Assembly: GCF_001269905.1 (NCBI RefSeq) | Contig: NZ_LHVK01000006.1 | Location: 186,001 to 250,000 of the forward strand | Origin: Pseudomonas corrugata | Lineage (GTDB): Bacteria > Pseudomonadota > Gammaproteobacteria > Pseudomonadales > Pseudomonadaceae | Length of the DNA: 64,000 nucleotides | Direction of reading: 5' to 3' | Part shown: piece by piece, positions 26,463 through 35,306 of the stretch | How the letters are laid out: the number at the start of each line of letters is the position of its first letter | Position numbering within the stretch: the stretch's first letter is position 1 | Position numbers and translations under genes: made by a program | Notes under the pieces: model-generated | The model's input: only the letters and a program-made list of their open reading frames with translations | The model's database searches: none | What the model was told of the DNA's origin: nothing

Positions 26463-27557
26463 CTAAGGCTTGTGCGCCCGCGACAGGAACTCGTGGGACT
26501 GCATTTCCAGCAGGCGACTCAGGGTCCGCTGGAATTCGAACGTCAGGCGCCCCCCAGTGTAGAGGTCCTTGAGTTCGACTTCGGCCGAGATGATCAGCTT
26601 CACGTTACGGTCGTAGAACTCGTCGACCATGTTGATGAAGCGACGGGCGATGTCGTCGGTGGTAACGCTCATCTGTTCGACGCCGCTGAGCAGTACGGCG
26701 TGGAAGATCTTGCCCAGTTCGATGTAGTCGTTCTGGCTGCGTGGGCCATCGCACAGTTCACGGAAATCGAACCAGGCCACATCGTCACAGGTGCGGACTG
26801 CGCGGATCTCGCGATTCTCGATCATCAGCACATCGTTCTCGACAGCCTGGGTGCATTCCGGCGTCAAGGCGCGGAAGCTCTTGCGCAGGCTTTCTTCGGC
26901 AGCGGCATCCAGTGGGTAATGGAACAGCTCCGCCTGTTCGAGATGGCGCAAGCGATAGTCGACGCCGCTGTCGACGTTGACGATTTCGGTGTGTTCCTTG
27001 ATCAACGCAATGGCCGGCAGGAAGCGCGCCCGTTGCAGACCGTCCTTGTACAAGCCGTCCGGCACGATGTTCGACGTGGCGACCAGGGTCACGCCGTTCC
27101 TGAACAGCTCTTCCATCAGGGTGCCGAGGATCATGGCATCGGTGATGTCGGACACGAAGAACTCATCGAAGCAGATCACCCGCGTTTCATTGGCGAAACG
27201 TTTGGCGATGATGGTCAATGGGTTCTTCTCGCCACCCAAGGTCTTCATCTCTTCATGCACACGCTTCATGAAGCGGTGGAAGTGCGTACGGGTCTTTTCC
27301 TTGAAAGGCAGTGCCTCGAAGAAAGTGTCCACCAGGTAGGTCTTGCCACGCCCCACACCGCCCCAGAAGTACAGGCCCCTGACCGGCGCCAGCTCCTTCT
27401 TGCCGAACAGTTTTCCCAACAAGCCCGGCTTGTTGCTCGACGCGGCGATCAGGTCGTCGTACAGGCGCTGCAAGTGCCGCACGGCCGTTTCCTGGGCTGC
27501 GTCGTGGAAGAACTCCGGGCGTTTCAGATCAGCTTGATATCGTTCTAGGGGCGTCAT
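26463..27557 (-). CDS. zapE: Cell division protein ZapE (AFG1-like ATPase)
   Basis: 364-aa P-loop ATPase that associates with the FtsZ ring. Walker A is GGVGRGKT in LYFWGGVGRGKTYLVDTFF, Walker B is VICFDEFFVSDI, and the sensor region is VATSNIVPDGLY, all as in AFG1/ZapE. ATG 27557 starts MTPLERYQ, the usual N-terminus; a TTG four codons earlier is less likely. Transcribed toward a bidirectional terminator. Confidence 0.93.
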   Translation of the reverse strand: MTPLERYQADLKRPEFFHDAAQETAVRHLQRLYDDLIAASSNKPGLLGKLFGKKELAPVRGLYFWGGVGRGKTYLVDTFFEALPFKEKTRTHFHRFMKRVHEEMKTLGGEKNPLTIIAKRFANETRVICFDEFFVSDITDAMILGTLMEELFRNGVTLVATSNIVPDGLYKDGLQRARFLPAIALIKEHTEIVNVDSGVDYRLRHLEQAELFHYPLDAAAEESLRKSFRALTPECTQAVENDVLMIENREIRAVRTCDDVAWFDFRELCDGPRSQNDYIELGKIFHAVLLSGVEQMSVTTDDIARRFINMVDEFYDRNVKLIISAEVELKDLYTGGRLTFEFQRTLSRLLEMQSHEFLSRAHKP

Positions 27558-27575
27558 ATTCGTTAGCAAGGCAAC

Positions 27576-27608
27576 AAAAACGGGCCGTCACTGTAGCGAC
27601 GGCCCGTA
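27576..27608 (-). terminator. Intrinsic terminator of trpS
   Basis: Stem ACGGGCCGTC / GACGGCCCGT (27580-27589 with about 27598-27607) followed on the minus strand by TTTTTG. It lies about 40 bases after the trpS stop and just before zapE. Confidence 0.88.
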
Positions 27609-27646
27609 AGAATGGCAATCGGCCCTTATCGGGTCGTGCCGTTGAT

Positions 27647-29002
27647 TTATTCCTGGGCGGGTTTCAGCGCAGCGTGCAGCGCTTCAATAGCAGCGTCTCT
27701 TGCCGCACTGTCAGCGAATACCGGGCTTTCGCCGATATACTCACCGAGCATCCAGACGCGAAAGCTGAGCTCTTCACTGTGTACTTCGTACACTTCGCCA
27801 AGTTGCAGGACTTTGGTCACTCGACCAGCCGTTTTGCCATCTTCAAAACGACTCGACAACAGCAGCTCTTCTCCATCCGCCGACAACAGGCGGAAGCGGA
27901 AACTGCCGTCGTCTTCCCGGAAGCTGACAAAGCGCGCCGCCTTGACCGCTTTCTTCTTCGTGCCGGCCGCCACCTGAACCTGGCTGACGAATGAACGCAG
28001 GCCAACGGCTTCACGCAGTTCGGCAAGGAACGGCGTCGCCACGGCCCGGGCTTTTTTCGCGCCCAACTGCAGGATGTCTTCAAGATCCGCCGGCCGCTCG
28101 ATCAACTGGTGATAACGCTCGCGGGACTCACCCAACTCGCTATCGAGCAACTGGAACAGACGACTCTTCGCTTCTCCCCAGCCCAGGCCCTGCAACAGCT
28201 CGCTGCGGAACTCGGCTGACTGGGCCGGGGTGGCGAAGGCCTGGAACAGTGTAAACAGGTGCGAATTGTCCGGGTCCTTCGCCTCACCCGGTGCTCGGGA
28301 GTCGGTGACGATCCGCGAAATCGCGTCCTTCATGTCCTTGGCGCTGCTGAACAACGGAATGGTGTTGTCGTAGCTCTTGGACATCTTGCGACCATCGAGC
28401 CCCGGCAGCGTAGCGACGCTTTCTTCGATCAGCGCTTCGGGCATGGTGAAAAATTCCTTGCCCTGGCCAAACAAGTGGTTGAAGCGCTGGCCGATGTCCC
28501 GAGCCATTTCCACATGCTGGATCTGGTCGCGACCGACCGGCACCTTGTGGGCGTTGAACATCAGGATGTCAGCGGCCATCAGCACCGGATAGCTGTACAG
28601 GCCCATGGTAATGCCGGCGTCCGGGTCTTCGCCGGCCTCGACGTTCTTGTCCACCGAGGCCTTGTAGGCATGGGCGCGATTGAGCAGGCCCTTGGCGGCG
28701 ACACAGGTCAACAGCCAGGTCAGTTCCGGGATCTCGGGGATATCGGACTGGCGATAAAAGGTCACGCGATCCACGTCCAGGCCACCGGCCAGCCAGGTCG
28801 CGGCGATTTCCAGCCGCGAGCGCTGGATGCGTAGCGGGTCATCGCACTTGATCAGGGCGTGGTAGTCGGCCAGGAAGTAGAACGAATCGGCATTGCTGTC
28901 GCGGCTGGCGAGAATCGCCGGGCGGATGGCGCCGGCATAGTTGCCCAGGTGCGGGGTGCCAGTGGTGGTGATGCCGGTCAGGATACGGGTACGAGTCGTC
29001 AT
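27647..29002 (-). CDS. trpS: Tryptophanyl-tRNA synthetase with C-terminal extension
   Basis: Class-I aminoacyl-tRNA synthetase. The ATP signatures TPHLGN (residues 16-21) and KMSKS (206-210) are present. The core matches the usual 330-residue bacterial enzyme, but the protein has 451 residues. Residues 358-451 form two similar copies (FRFRLLSADGEELLLSSRF... and FRVWMLGEYIGESPVFAD...) resembling DUF1508/YegP repeats. Longer TrpS of this kind is usual in Pseudomonas as far as recalled. Single-gene unit with its own terminator, 24 bases downstream of the hydrolase gene. Confidence 0.95.
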   Translation of the reverse strand: MTTRTRILTGITTTGTPHLGNYAGAIRPAILASRDSNADSFYFLADYHALIKCDDPLRIQRSRLEIAATWLAGGLDVDRVTFYRQSDIPEIPELTWLLTCVAAKGLLNRAHAYKASVDKNVEAGEDPDAGITMGLYSYPVLMAADILMFNAHKVPVGRDQIQHVEMARDIGQRFNHLFGQGKEFFTMPEALIEESVATLPGLDGRKMSKSYDNTIPLFSSAKDMKDAISRIVTDSRAPGEAKDPDNSHLFTLFQAFATPAQSAEFRSELLQGLGWGEAKSRLFQLLDSELGESRERYHQLIERPADLEDILQLGAKKARAVATPFLAELREAVGLRSFVSQVQVAAGTKKKAVKAARFVSFREDDGSFRFRLLSADGEELLLSSRFEDGKTAGRVTKVLQLGEVYEVHSEELSFRVWMLGEYIGESPVFADSAARDAAIEALHAALKPAQE

Positions 29003-29026
29003 GAATTATCGCTTGTCAGACTGCTG

Positions 29027-29656
29027 TCAATTCGAAAGGCGCGGCAGGAGCAGATCCTTGAGATCGGTCAGCTTGCCATGAAAAAAGTGTCCGCATTCTG
29101 CCACTTTCAGCAGCTCATGGGGGCGTTGGAGCGCATCGGACCAATCGTAGACCAGTTGGGGATCGACGACTTCATCATTTTCCGGCTGGATCACCGTCAA
29201 CGCGCCGCTCTTCGCCAAAGGCGACTGCTCGTCCAGGCGCATCACCGCCGGGGCCACCATGAACAGGTGCTTGAGCGATTGCCCCTGGGCTTCGAGCCGC
29301 CCACCCAGACTGGCAGCAACGAAGCCGCCGAAGGAAAAACCGAAGAGGCTCAAGGGCAGTTGCGGGTGTTTTTCCCGCAGCCATGCGGCGGCGGCCTCGG
29401 CGTCGTCCACTTCACCGGTCCCCATGTCATGGCTACCGGCACTGGCGCCGACGCCGCGATAATTGAAACGCAATGTGACCAGGCCGGCATCCCGGGCAGT
29501 GCGCTGCAGGGTCGAAACCACTTTATTGAGCATGGTCCCGCCCTGCACCGGATTCGGATGGCAGATCAGCGCCAGGCCACGGGGCGCCTCGCTGTCCAGG
29601 TACAAGGCTTCCAGTTGGCCCACCGGGCCTTCGATGACTACAGGGGTTTCGCGCAT
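29027..29656 (-). CDS. Alpha/beta hydrolase
   Basis: 209-aa small cytosolic serine hydrolase. The nucleophile elbow is GFSFGG (in LSLFGFSFGGFVAAS), an oxyanion segment HPNPVQGGTM follows the first strand, and late Asp/His are in ENDEVVDP and ECGHFFHGK. It resembles the COG2945-type family of alpha/beta hydrolases; substrate unknown. ATG 29656 is used in preference to a TTG two codons earlier. Likely cotranscribed with trpS downstream. Confidence 0.85.
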   Translation of the reverse strand: MRETPVVIEGPVGQLEALYLDSEAPRGLALICHPNPVQGGTMLNKVVSTLQRTARDAGLVTLRFNYRGVGASAGSHDMGTGEVDDAEAAAAWLREKHPQLPLSLFGFSFGGFVAASLGGRLEAQGQSLKHLFMVAPAVMRLDEQSPLAKSGALTVIQPENDEVVDPQLVYDWSDALQRPHELLKVAECGHFFHGKLTDLKDLLLPRLSN

Positions 29657-29804
29657 AAGCAAGGGAAAGAACTCCGTGACCCCGGATAGGGTCGACTCGT
29701 CTAGCTAAAAGTCTGTGCCTGGCATGATTGCGATGTTCTTCGCGGTATACAGCGCAGGTCCGAGCCGTTAACGTAAAGCAAAGCCGTTTATAGAGGAAGG
29801 ACTC

Positions 29805-30239
29805 GTGGAACACTCGCTCTTAGTTTGGTTGTTGCCGACTCTTGCCCTGGTTGCCGGTGTCGCCATTGGATTCCTGCTTGCCCGACTGCTGCCCAACGCA
29901 GTGCCCAACAGCACGCAACGTCAGCTGGACGACATTCAGGAACGTTTCGACAGTTATCAGAATGAGGTGGTGACCCACTTCAACGCCACCGCTTCTCTGG
30001 TGAAGAAACTCACCCAGAGCTACCAGGATGTTCAGGATCATTTGTCCGAGGGTGCCAACCGCCTGGCCCTGGACGAACAGACTCGCCAGCGCCTGCTGGC
30101 CGCCCTGCACGCCGACTCGGCGCAGGCTCCACGGGAACGCCTGACTCCACCAAGGGATCAGGAACCACCTCGGGACTACGCGCCCAAGGCACCGAATTCG
30201 CCCGGCATGCTCGATGAGCATTACGGTTTGAAGAAGTAA
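29805..30239 (+). CDS. zapG: Cell division protein ZapG / YhcB (DUF1043)
   Basis: 144-aa inner-membrane protein with one N-terminal helix (LLVWLLPTLALVAGVAIGFLLARLL) and a cytoplasmic coiled coil (RQLDDIQERFDSYQNEVVTHF...). YhcB links envelope growth to division. GTG start at 29805 behind AGAGGAAGGACTC. A strong terminator follows. Confidence 0.9.
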   Translation: MEHSLLVWLLPTLALVAGVAIGFLLARLLPNAVPNSTQRQLDDIQERFDSYQNEVVTHFNATASLVKKLTQSYQDVQDHLSEGANRLALDEQTRQRLLAALHADSAQAPRERLTPPRDQEPPRDYAPKAPNSPGMLDEHYGLKK

Positions 30240-30257
30240 GCTGCACGTAATATCAAA

Positions 30258-30292
30258 AGCCCGCCCGATCCTGTGATCGGGCGGGCTTTTTC
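30258..30292 (+). terminator. Intrinsic terminator of zapG
   Basis: Perfect stem AGCCCGCCCGATC / GATCGGGCGGGCT with short loop, then TTTTTC. Confidence 0.93.
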
Positions 30293-30330
30293 ATGGACGC
30301 AGGTTTTCCGGTGAGGGCTGTCCGTTGAGG

Positions 30331-30831
30331 TCAGAACGCCAATTGAAGGCTCTGCTGACCTTCGAGGCTGAGCAGCCATTGCTTGGCAGCCAGCCCACCG
30401 GCGAAACCGGTGAGGCTGCCGGAGGTGCCGATGACACGATGGCAGGGAGCGATGATCGAGATGGGATTCCGGCCGTTGGCTGCCCCTACCGCCCGAACAG
30501 CGGTCGGCTGACCGATCTGGATGGCGATGTCACGGTAACTGCGGGTCTCACCGAAGGGAATGGTCAGCAGTGCCTGCCAGACCCGCTTCTGGAAATCAGT
30601 GCCGACAAAGTCCAGCTCCAGCTCGAAACGGCGCCGCTGGCCGGCGAAGTATTCCATCAGTTGACGCTCGGTTTCCTTGAGCACCGGGTGATGGATGTCT
30701 TCCTCCAAGGGGCCCAGGCGCACGCGGTTCAGCCGCTCGTTTTCCCACAGGATAGCGGCCAGTCTTGCGCCTCGGGCGACGAGGATCAGTTGGCCGACCG
30801 GCGATGGGATGGTTTTGTACCGGGGTAACAT
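30331..30831 (-). CDS. ogt: Methylated-DNA--protein-cysteine S-methyltransferase
   Basis: 166-aa DNA repair protein that transfers the methyl group of O6-methylguanine to its own cysteine. The acceptor Cys130 sits in IIAPCHRVIG, preceded by the DNA-binding helix FGETRSYRDIAIQIGQPTAVRAVGAANGRN (motif without long gaps) as in Ogt. It lies just downstream of the LuxR-type regulator on the same strand. Confidence 0.93.
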   Translation of the reverse strand: MLPRYKTIPSPVGQLILVARGARLAAILWENERLNRVRLGPLEEDIHHPVLKETERQLMEYFAGQRRRFELELDFVGTDFQKRVWQALLTIPFGETRSYRDIAIQIGQPTAVRAVGAANGRNPISIIAPCHRVIGTSGSLTGFAGGLAAKQWLLSLEGQQSLQLAF

Positions 30832-30886
30832 CGAGTCATTCCTTTACTGGCTGGCTTCTGTGGCAGGTTGCTTTGCGCAGCTGGAC

Positions 30887-33622
30887 TCAGCCCAACAACC
30901 CCAGCTCCTTGGCCCTCGCCACGGCCTGGGTGCGACGCTCCACGCCGAGCTTGCTGTTGATATGACTGGCGTGGGTCTTGACGGTATGCAGCGAAATGAA
31001 CAACTGCTCGCTGATTTCCTGGTTGGAACAGCCCTGGGCAATCAGTTGCAGCACCGCCCGTTCCCGACTGCTGAGGCTTTCGACAGGTGCCGGGGAGTCG
31101 GCAGGTTGCGTTGATGTCGGCAGGCGTTCGAGCAGACTCTGGCACAAGGTGCTGGAGGGAGCCTGCAGCAGTTGCTCACGCAGCCATTCACGATGCTCGT
31201 CGCCCAGCAGCCATTCGAAAGGTTGCAATACACCACCGGCGGCGGCTTCGAAAGCCTGGGCGAGGGTGCTGCGGGCCTCCGGCTCACGACCGACGCTCAG
31301 CAACAAGGCGGCTTTCTGGTTGAGGGCCATCACGCAGAGCATCTGCCGGCCGGTTTGCTGGCCATGTTCAAGCAAGGCGTTGAGCCGCCCTTCCGCCAGC
31401 ATCGGCTGGCCCCGGATGGACTCCAACAACGCCTGTTGCAGCTCGACGTGCAGCGGCAACTGCGGGTGGAACTCTGGCGGTGCGGCAGCCTGTCCGCCGG
31501 TGTAGGTCCGCCCCAGCCGTGCCAACCAGGCTTCGGCCAGCTCGGTGCGGCCCTGAGCCAGCCAGAGCTCGCATTTGACCAGGGTGATCATCGCCAGGTA
31601 ATAAATCGGCGGAACATCCCAGATGTGCATCAGGCGTTCGGCTTCGGCCAGTTCGGCAAAGGCCCGGGCGAACTCGCCACTATTGCCTTCGATACGGGCG
31701 ATCACGCAATGACCCAGCAGCACGCTGATGTCGCGGCAAGCCCGAGCTTCGGTAAGGCCGGCCTGCAACCGCGCCAATCCGGCCTGGGGCTGCATGCGCA
31801 AGGTCAGCAGAAACCCTTCGTACAGGATCAACCGCGCCCGTACCGCATAAAGCCGTTGGGGCGAGAGTTTGTGTAAACGTTGCAGGCCCTGGCGCACTTC
31901 ATCCAGCGCCCGCAGGACCTCTCCCCGCGCCTGCAGGACCCGGGCGCGATCATAGTGGGCCAAGGCTTCGAACAAGGGATTGCCGACCCGCTGTGCCAGC
32001 TCCAGGGAGTCTCGGTTCAAACCACGGGCGCGCCACAGGTCACCGTCGGCAATCGCCAGGTTCGCCAATGTGGACAGGCACATCAGTCGTTGGCCGTAGC
32101 GTTTTCTCGGCAGGCTCTCCAGGGCTTCGGTGCAATAACGCACCGTGGCTTCACGATCCCCCCGGCCGCGGGCGACGATCCCACTCAGGGCCAACCATTG
32201 GGCAAGCATGGACTTTTGCGCGGTGGCCGACGGTGCCGGCAGGAAGCGGCTCAGGTGGGCGGCCAGCTCTTCGGCGGCGTCCAATTGACAGGCCAGCCCC
32301 AGCGCCCAGCTGTAAAGCACGATCAGCCTCGGGGTACTGATGAGCAGGCTGTCGGGCAAATCCATCTTCCAGCGCAGCAACATGCCGACGTTCTGCTCGG
32401 CCAGCAGCTGCTCCTCGGAGAGGGTCTGCACCAGGTTCGCCGCCACATCCAGATGCCCGGCCCGCAAAGCCTGCTCCACGGCTTCGTCGATCATGCCCTG
32501 GGCGTTGAACCAGCGACAGGCACGCAAATGCAGGGTTGCGGCCGGCACCATGGCCGGTGCGCTGGGGCGGCTGCGCAGCAGATCAGAGAACAGATGGTGA
32601 TAGCGATACCAGTGACCGTGTTCGTCCAGGGGCACCAGGAATACCTGATGGGCTGCCAGGTATTGCAGGATCTCGGCGCTATCATGGGCTTCGCGCACCG
32701 CATCGCACAGCTCGCTGCAAAAGCGATCCTGTGGCGCGGTGTCGTAGAGGAACGCCTGTACCTCGGCGGGCAGGCAGTCGATGACTTCTTCGAGCAGATA
32801 ATCGCGGATCAGCCCTTCCCCACCGTGCAGCGCCTGGGGCAGCCGTCCCTCGGAACCGGCTTCGGAGGCGGCCAGCAACCAGAAACGCAGCCCGGCGACC
32901 CAGCCTTCGCTGCGCAGGATGAGGTTTTCCAAGGCTTCACCGCGCAGCGAGCTACTGTGATGCTCGAGCAAGGTCAGGGCTTCGCCATGGGTCAGGCGCA
33001 GGTCCTGTTCATTCAGTTCGAGCAATTGCCGCGACAGGCGCAGGCGCGCCAGATGCCAGTTCGGGCGCTGGCGACTGGTGACCAGTACCAGCAAACCGTC
33101 AGGCAGGTGATTGAGGAAAAACTGCAAGCAACGATCCAGCACGGCGCCTTGGGCCAGGTGATAATCGTCAAGCACCAACAGCAAGGGGTTGCGGAGCGTC
33201 AGGTGACTGGTCAACTCATCCAGCAGGCCGTCGAGCCATTCTTCGAACGCAAAGGGCTGGTGGCGCTGACGCATTTTCAGCAGCCCTGCTGCCCGGCCAC
33301 CCAGCTGCGGAAAAAGCGCCTGGAGCCCTTCGAGCAGCCGCTCCAGAAAGCGTCCCGGGTCATTGTCCCTGACGTTGAGCCCCAACCAGAGGTTTTGCCA
33401 ATGCACCGGCAGGCTCTGGCAGAACTCCACTGCCAGGGAGCTTTTGCCGAACCCCGCCGGCGCACTGACCAACAGCAATCTGCCGCCGAGCCCCGCACTT
33501 AAACGCTCGCACAACCGCGGCCGCACGACGTGCCCGTCGGGCAACGGCGGTCGGTAGAAGCGCCCGTCCTGTACCGCGATGGCTGCGCGGGCAGAATCCG
33601 GAAGTGAAGACAGATCGGTCAT
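30887..33622 (-). CDS. MalT-type LuxR-family transcriptional regulator
   Basis: 911-aa STAND ATPase regulator. Domains: N-terminal NTPase with Walker A SAPAGFGKSS (about residues 50-60) and LLVLDDYHLA; winged-helix and a long TPR-like helical region (about 340-820) for inducer binding; C-terminal LuxR HTH (LSSRERAVLQLIAQGCSNQEISEQL, HTVKTHASHINSKLGVERRTQAVARAKELGLL). AlkS and AcoK belong to this group. ATG 33622 begins MTDLSSLPDS; the open frame extends to 33805 without support. It follows the DUF1329/DUF1302 genes and is a candidate regulator of them. Confidence 0.9.
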   Translation of the reverse strand: MTDLSSLPDSARAAIAVQDGRFYRPPLPDGHVVRPRLCERLSAGLGGRLLLVSAPAGFGKSSLAVEFCQSLPVHWQNLWLGLNVRDNDPGRFLERLLEGLQALFPQLGGRAAGLLKMRQRHQPFAFEEWLDGLLDELTSHLTLRNPLLLVLDDYHLAQGAVLDRCLQFFLNHLPDGLLVLVTSRQRPNWHLARLRLSRQLLELNEQDLRLTHGEALTLLEHHSSSLRGEALENLILRSEGWVAGLRFWLLAASEAGSEGRLPQALHGGEGLIRDYLLEEVIDCLPAEVQAFLYDTAPQDRFCSELCDAVREAHDSAEILQYLAAHQVFLVPLDEHGHWYRYHHLFSDLLRSRPSAPAMVPAATLHLRACRWFNAQGMIDEAVEQALRAGHLDVAANLVQTLSEEQLLAEQNVGMLLRWKMDLPDSLLISTPRLIVLYSWALGLACQLDAAEELAAHLSRFLPAPSATAQKSMLAQWLALSGIVARGRGDREATVRYCTEALESLPRKRYGQRLMCLSTLANLAIADGDLWRARGLNRDSLELAQRVGNPLFEALAHYDRARVLQARGEVLRALDEVRQGLQRLHKLSPQRLYAVRARLILYEGFLLTLRMQPQAGLARLQAGLTEARACRDISVLLGHCVIARIEGNSGEFARAFAELAEAERLMHIWDVPPIYYLAMITLVKCELWLAQGRTELAEAWLARLGRTYTGGQAAAPPEFHPQLPLHVELQQALLESIRGQPMLAEGRLNALLEHGQQTGRQMLCVMALNQKAALLLSVGREPEARSTLAQAFEAAAGGVLQPFEWLLGDEHREWLREQLLQAPSSTLCQSLLERLPTSTQPADSPAPVESLSSRERAVLQLIAQGCSNQEISEQLFISLHTVKTHASHINSKLGVERRTQAVARAKELGLLG

Positions 33623-33757
33623 GGCCGGCTCTTGTTTAAATGCAGGTGGCGGCGTTGCAGATGTCCGCAGACTAGCCGTAAACGAAGAGGTATTGAAGGG
33701 AGTGCTACAAATGGCTACAAAAAGACTACAAATCGACATCTCCTGACGACACATCCC

Positions 33758-33844
33758 GTGGGAGCAAGGCTTGCCCGCGATGAAGGCGCCTCGGTTCCAG
33801 GGCAAACCGCGTTAACTCCATCGCGGGCAAGCCTTGCCGCCACA
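33758..33844. repeat. REPIN, GGGAGCAAGGCTTGCCCGCG variant
   Basis: Forward REP 33758-33781 and inverted copy 33820-33844 of the second REP type. It separates the regulator gene from the DUF1329 gene terminator. Confidence 0.88.
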
Positions 33845-33851
33845 TTCAGGC

Positions 33852-33885
33852 CAAAAAACAAACGCCCCGAACCAGTCGGGGCGTT
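33852..33885 (-). terminator. Intrinsic terminator after the DUF1302-DUF1329 operon
   Basis: Perfect stem AACGCCCCGA (33861-33870) / TCGGGGCGTT (33876-33885), then TGTTTTTT on the minus strand. Confidence 0.92.
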
Positions 33886-33917
33886 TATCCGAGGATGCGG
33901 CCTCGGGGTAAAGCGGT

Positions 33918-35282
33918 TTAGCGGATACCCTCCTGGCGCAGCGCATTCGGCGTGAAGTCCGCGGTGGTGGCAGTGAAGCCGAAATCGTAGGCCGATTTCT
34001 CTTCATTCTTCATGCCCAGGGCCAGGTAGCGCCCGGATTGCAGGTCGTAGAGGGTTTCCAGGGCGTACCACGGCACTTGCTTGTCGTAGTAGTTCTCGGC
34101 ATGGGCCTCGGCAACACGCCACAGTTGGCCACGACCGTCGTAATGGTCGATCACCGCCGCCTGCCAGGTGTCTTCGTCGATGAAGAAATCGCGCTTGGCA
34201 TAGATGTGGCGTTGGCCTTCCTTCAGGGTCGCGGTGACATGCCAGACACGACGCAACTCATAGCGCGCCAGATCCTGGTTGATGTGGCCAGCCTTCAGGA
34301 TGTCGGCATACTTGAGTTGTGGCGAGTCGATCTTGTAGCTGTTGGCGGCTATGTACAGCTCTTTCTTGCCTTCCAGCTTCCAGTCATAGCGATCCGGCGC
34401 ACCGTTGTACATGTCCAGGTTGTCGGAGGTTCGCAGACCGTCGGCGGCGGTACCCGGCCCGTCATAGGAGACCTGTGGCGCCCGACGCACCCGACGCTGG
34501 CCGGCGTTGTAGACCCAGGCCGAACGCGGTTCCTTCACTTGGTCGAGGGTTTCGTGCACCAGCAGCACGCCACCGGCCAGGCGTGCCGGCGCGGTCACTT
34601 GCTGCTTGAAGTAGAACAGGATATTGCCGGGATTGGCCGGATCGAAATCCTTCATCTTGTCGCGGAACACGAACTGGTCGCGAAAGTACACCAGGCTGTA
34701 GGAGCCGTTGGGTTGCGGTGTGGCCTGGGTCACCAGGCGCGTCACGCTGCCGCCACGATAGCGGGTGATGTGGTTCCAGATCACCTCGACGCCGCTCTGG
34801 GGAATCGGGAACGGCACGGCCGTCTCGAAGTTTTCCAGGCCGTTGCCTCCGGATACGAGCTTGGTGTTGACCGCGTTCTTCTTGATGGAGGCGAACACCT
34901 CATCCGGCACGGTGGCGCCACGATGGGTCGGGTAGACCGGCATCTTGAAGGTTTCCGGGTAGCGCTTGAACATCGCGTACTGACCCGGCGCTAGCTTGTC
35001 CTTGTACTGCTCGACGTTCTGCGCGGTGATGATGAACAGCGGTTTTTCGCTGGCATACGGATCGGCGAGGAACCCCTTGCTGTCCACGCTACCGGCGTTC
35101 TTCGCCATGGGTTTCCAGGCAGAAATCGAACCGTCGGCATTACCGGCCATCTCGGCGCCCATTGGCGTCAGGCTCTTGCCCAGTTTGTCGGCCTCGCCCG
35201 CAGGCACCGCGGCCATGACGCTGGCGGCCAGCAGGGACAGTCCCAGTGCGCCGGCCTGCAACAGACTCTTTGTTATTTTCAT
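33918..35282 (-). CDS. DUF1329 family secreted protein
   Basis: 454-aa protein with a Sec signal peptide (LLQAGALGLSLLAASVMAA). The mature part is of the DUF1329 family, distantly like LolA/LolB lipid-carrying folds. Typical conserved stretches are ADKLGKSLTPMGAEMAGNADGSI near the start and HIYAKRDFFIDEDTWQ further on. The family almost always sits beside a DUF1302 gene, as here (24-base gap), in clusters that handle hydrophobic compounds. No catalytic residues can be named. Confidence 0.88.
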   Translation of the reverse strand: MKITKSLLQAGALGLSLLAASVMAAVPAGEADKLGKSLTPMGAEMAGNADGSISAWKPMAKNAGSVDSKGFLADPYASEKPLFIITAQNVEQYKDKLAPGQYAMFKRYPETFKMPVYPTHRGATVPDEVFASIKKNAVNTKLVSGGNGLENFETAVPFPIPQSGVEVIWNHITRYRGGSVTRLVTQATPQPNGSYSLVYFRDQFVFRDKMKDFDPANPGNILFYFKQQVTAPARLAGGVLLVHETLDQVKEPRSAWVYNAGQRRVRRAPQVSYDGPGTAADGLRTSDNLDMYNGAPDRYDWKLEGKKELYIAANSYKIDSPQLKYADILKAGHINQDLARYELRRVWHVTATLKEGQRHIYAKRDFFIDEDTWQAAVIDHYDGRGQLWRVAEAHAENYYDKQVPWYALETLYDLQSGRYLALGMKNEEKSAYDFGFTATTADFTPNALRQEGIR

Positions 35283-35306
35283 AGTGTGTCGTCCTGAATA
35301 CGATGC

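Noticed and set aside
31880-33502. 540-codon plus-strand frame inside the LuxR-type regulator
   Set aside because: Antisense shadow; low-complexity Gln/Gly-rich text, while the opposite strand has clear Walker and HTH motifs.
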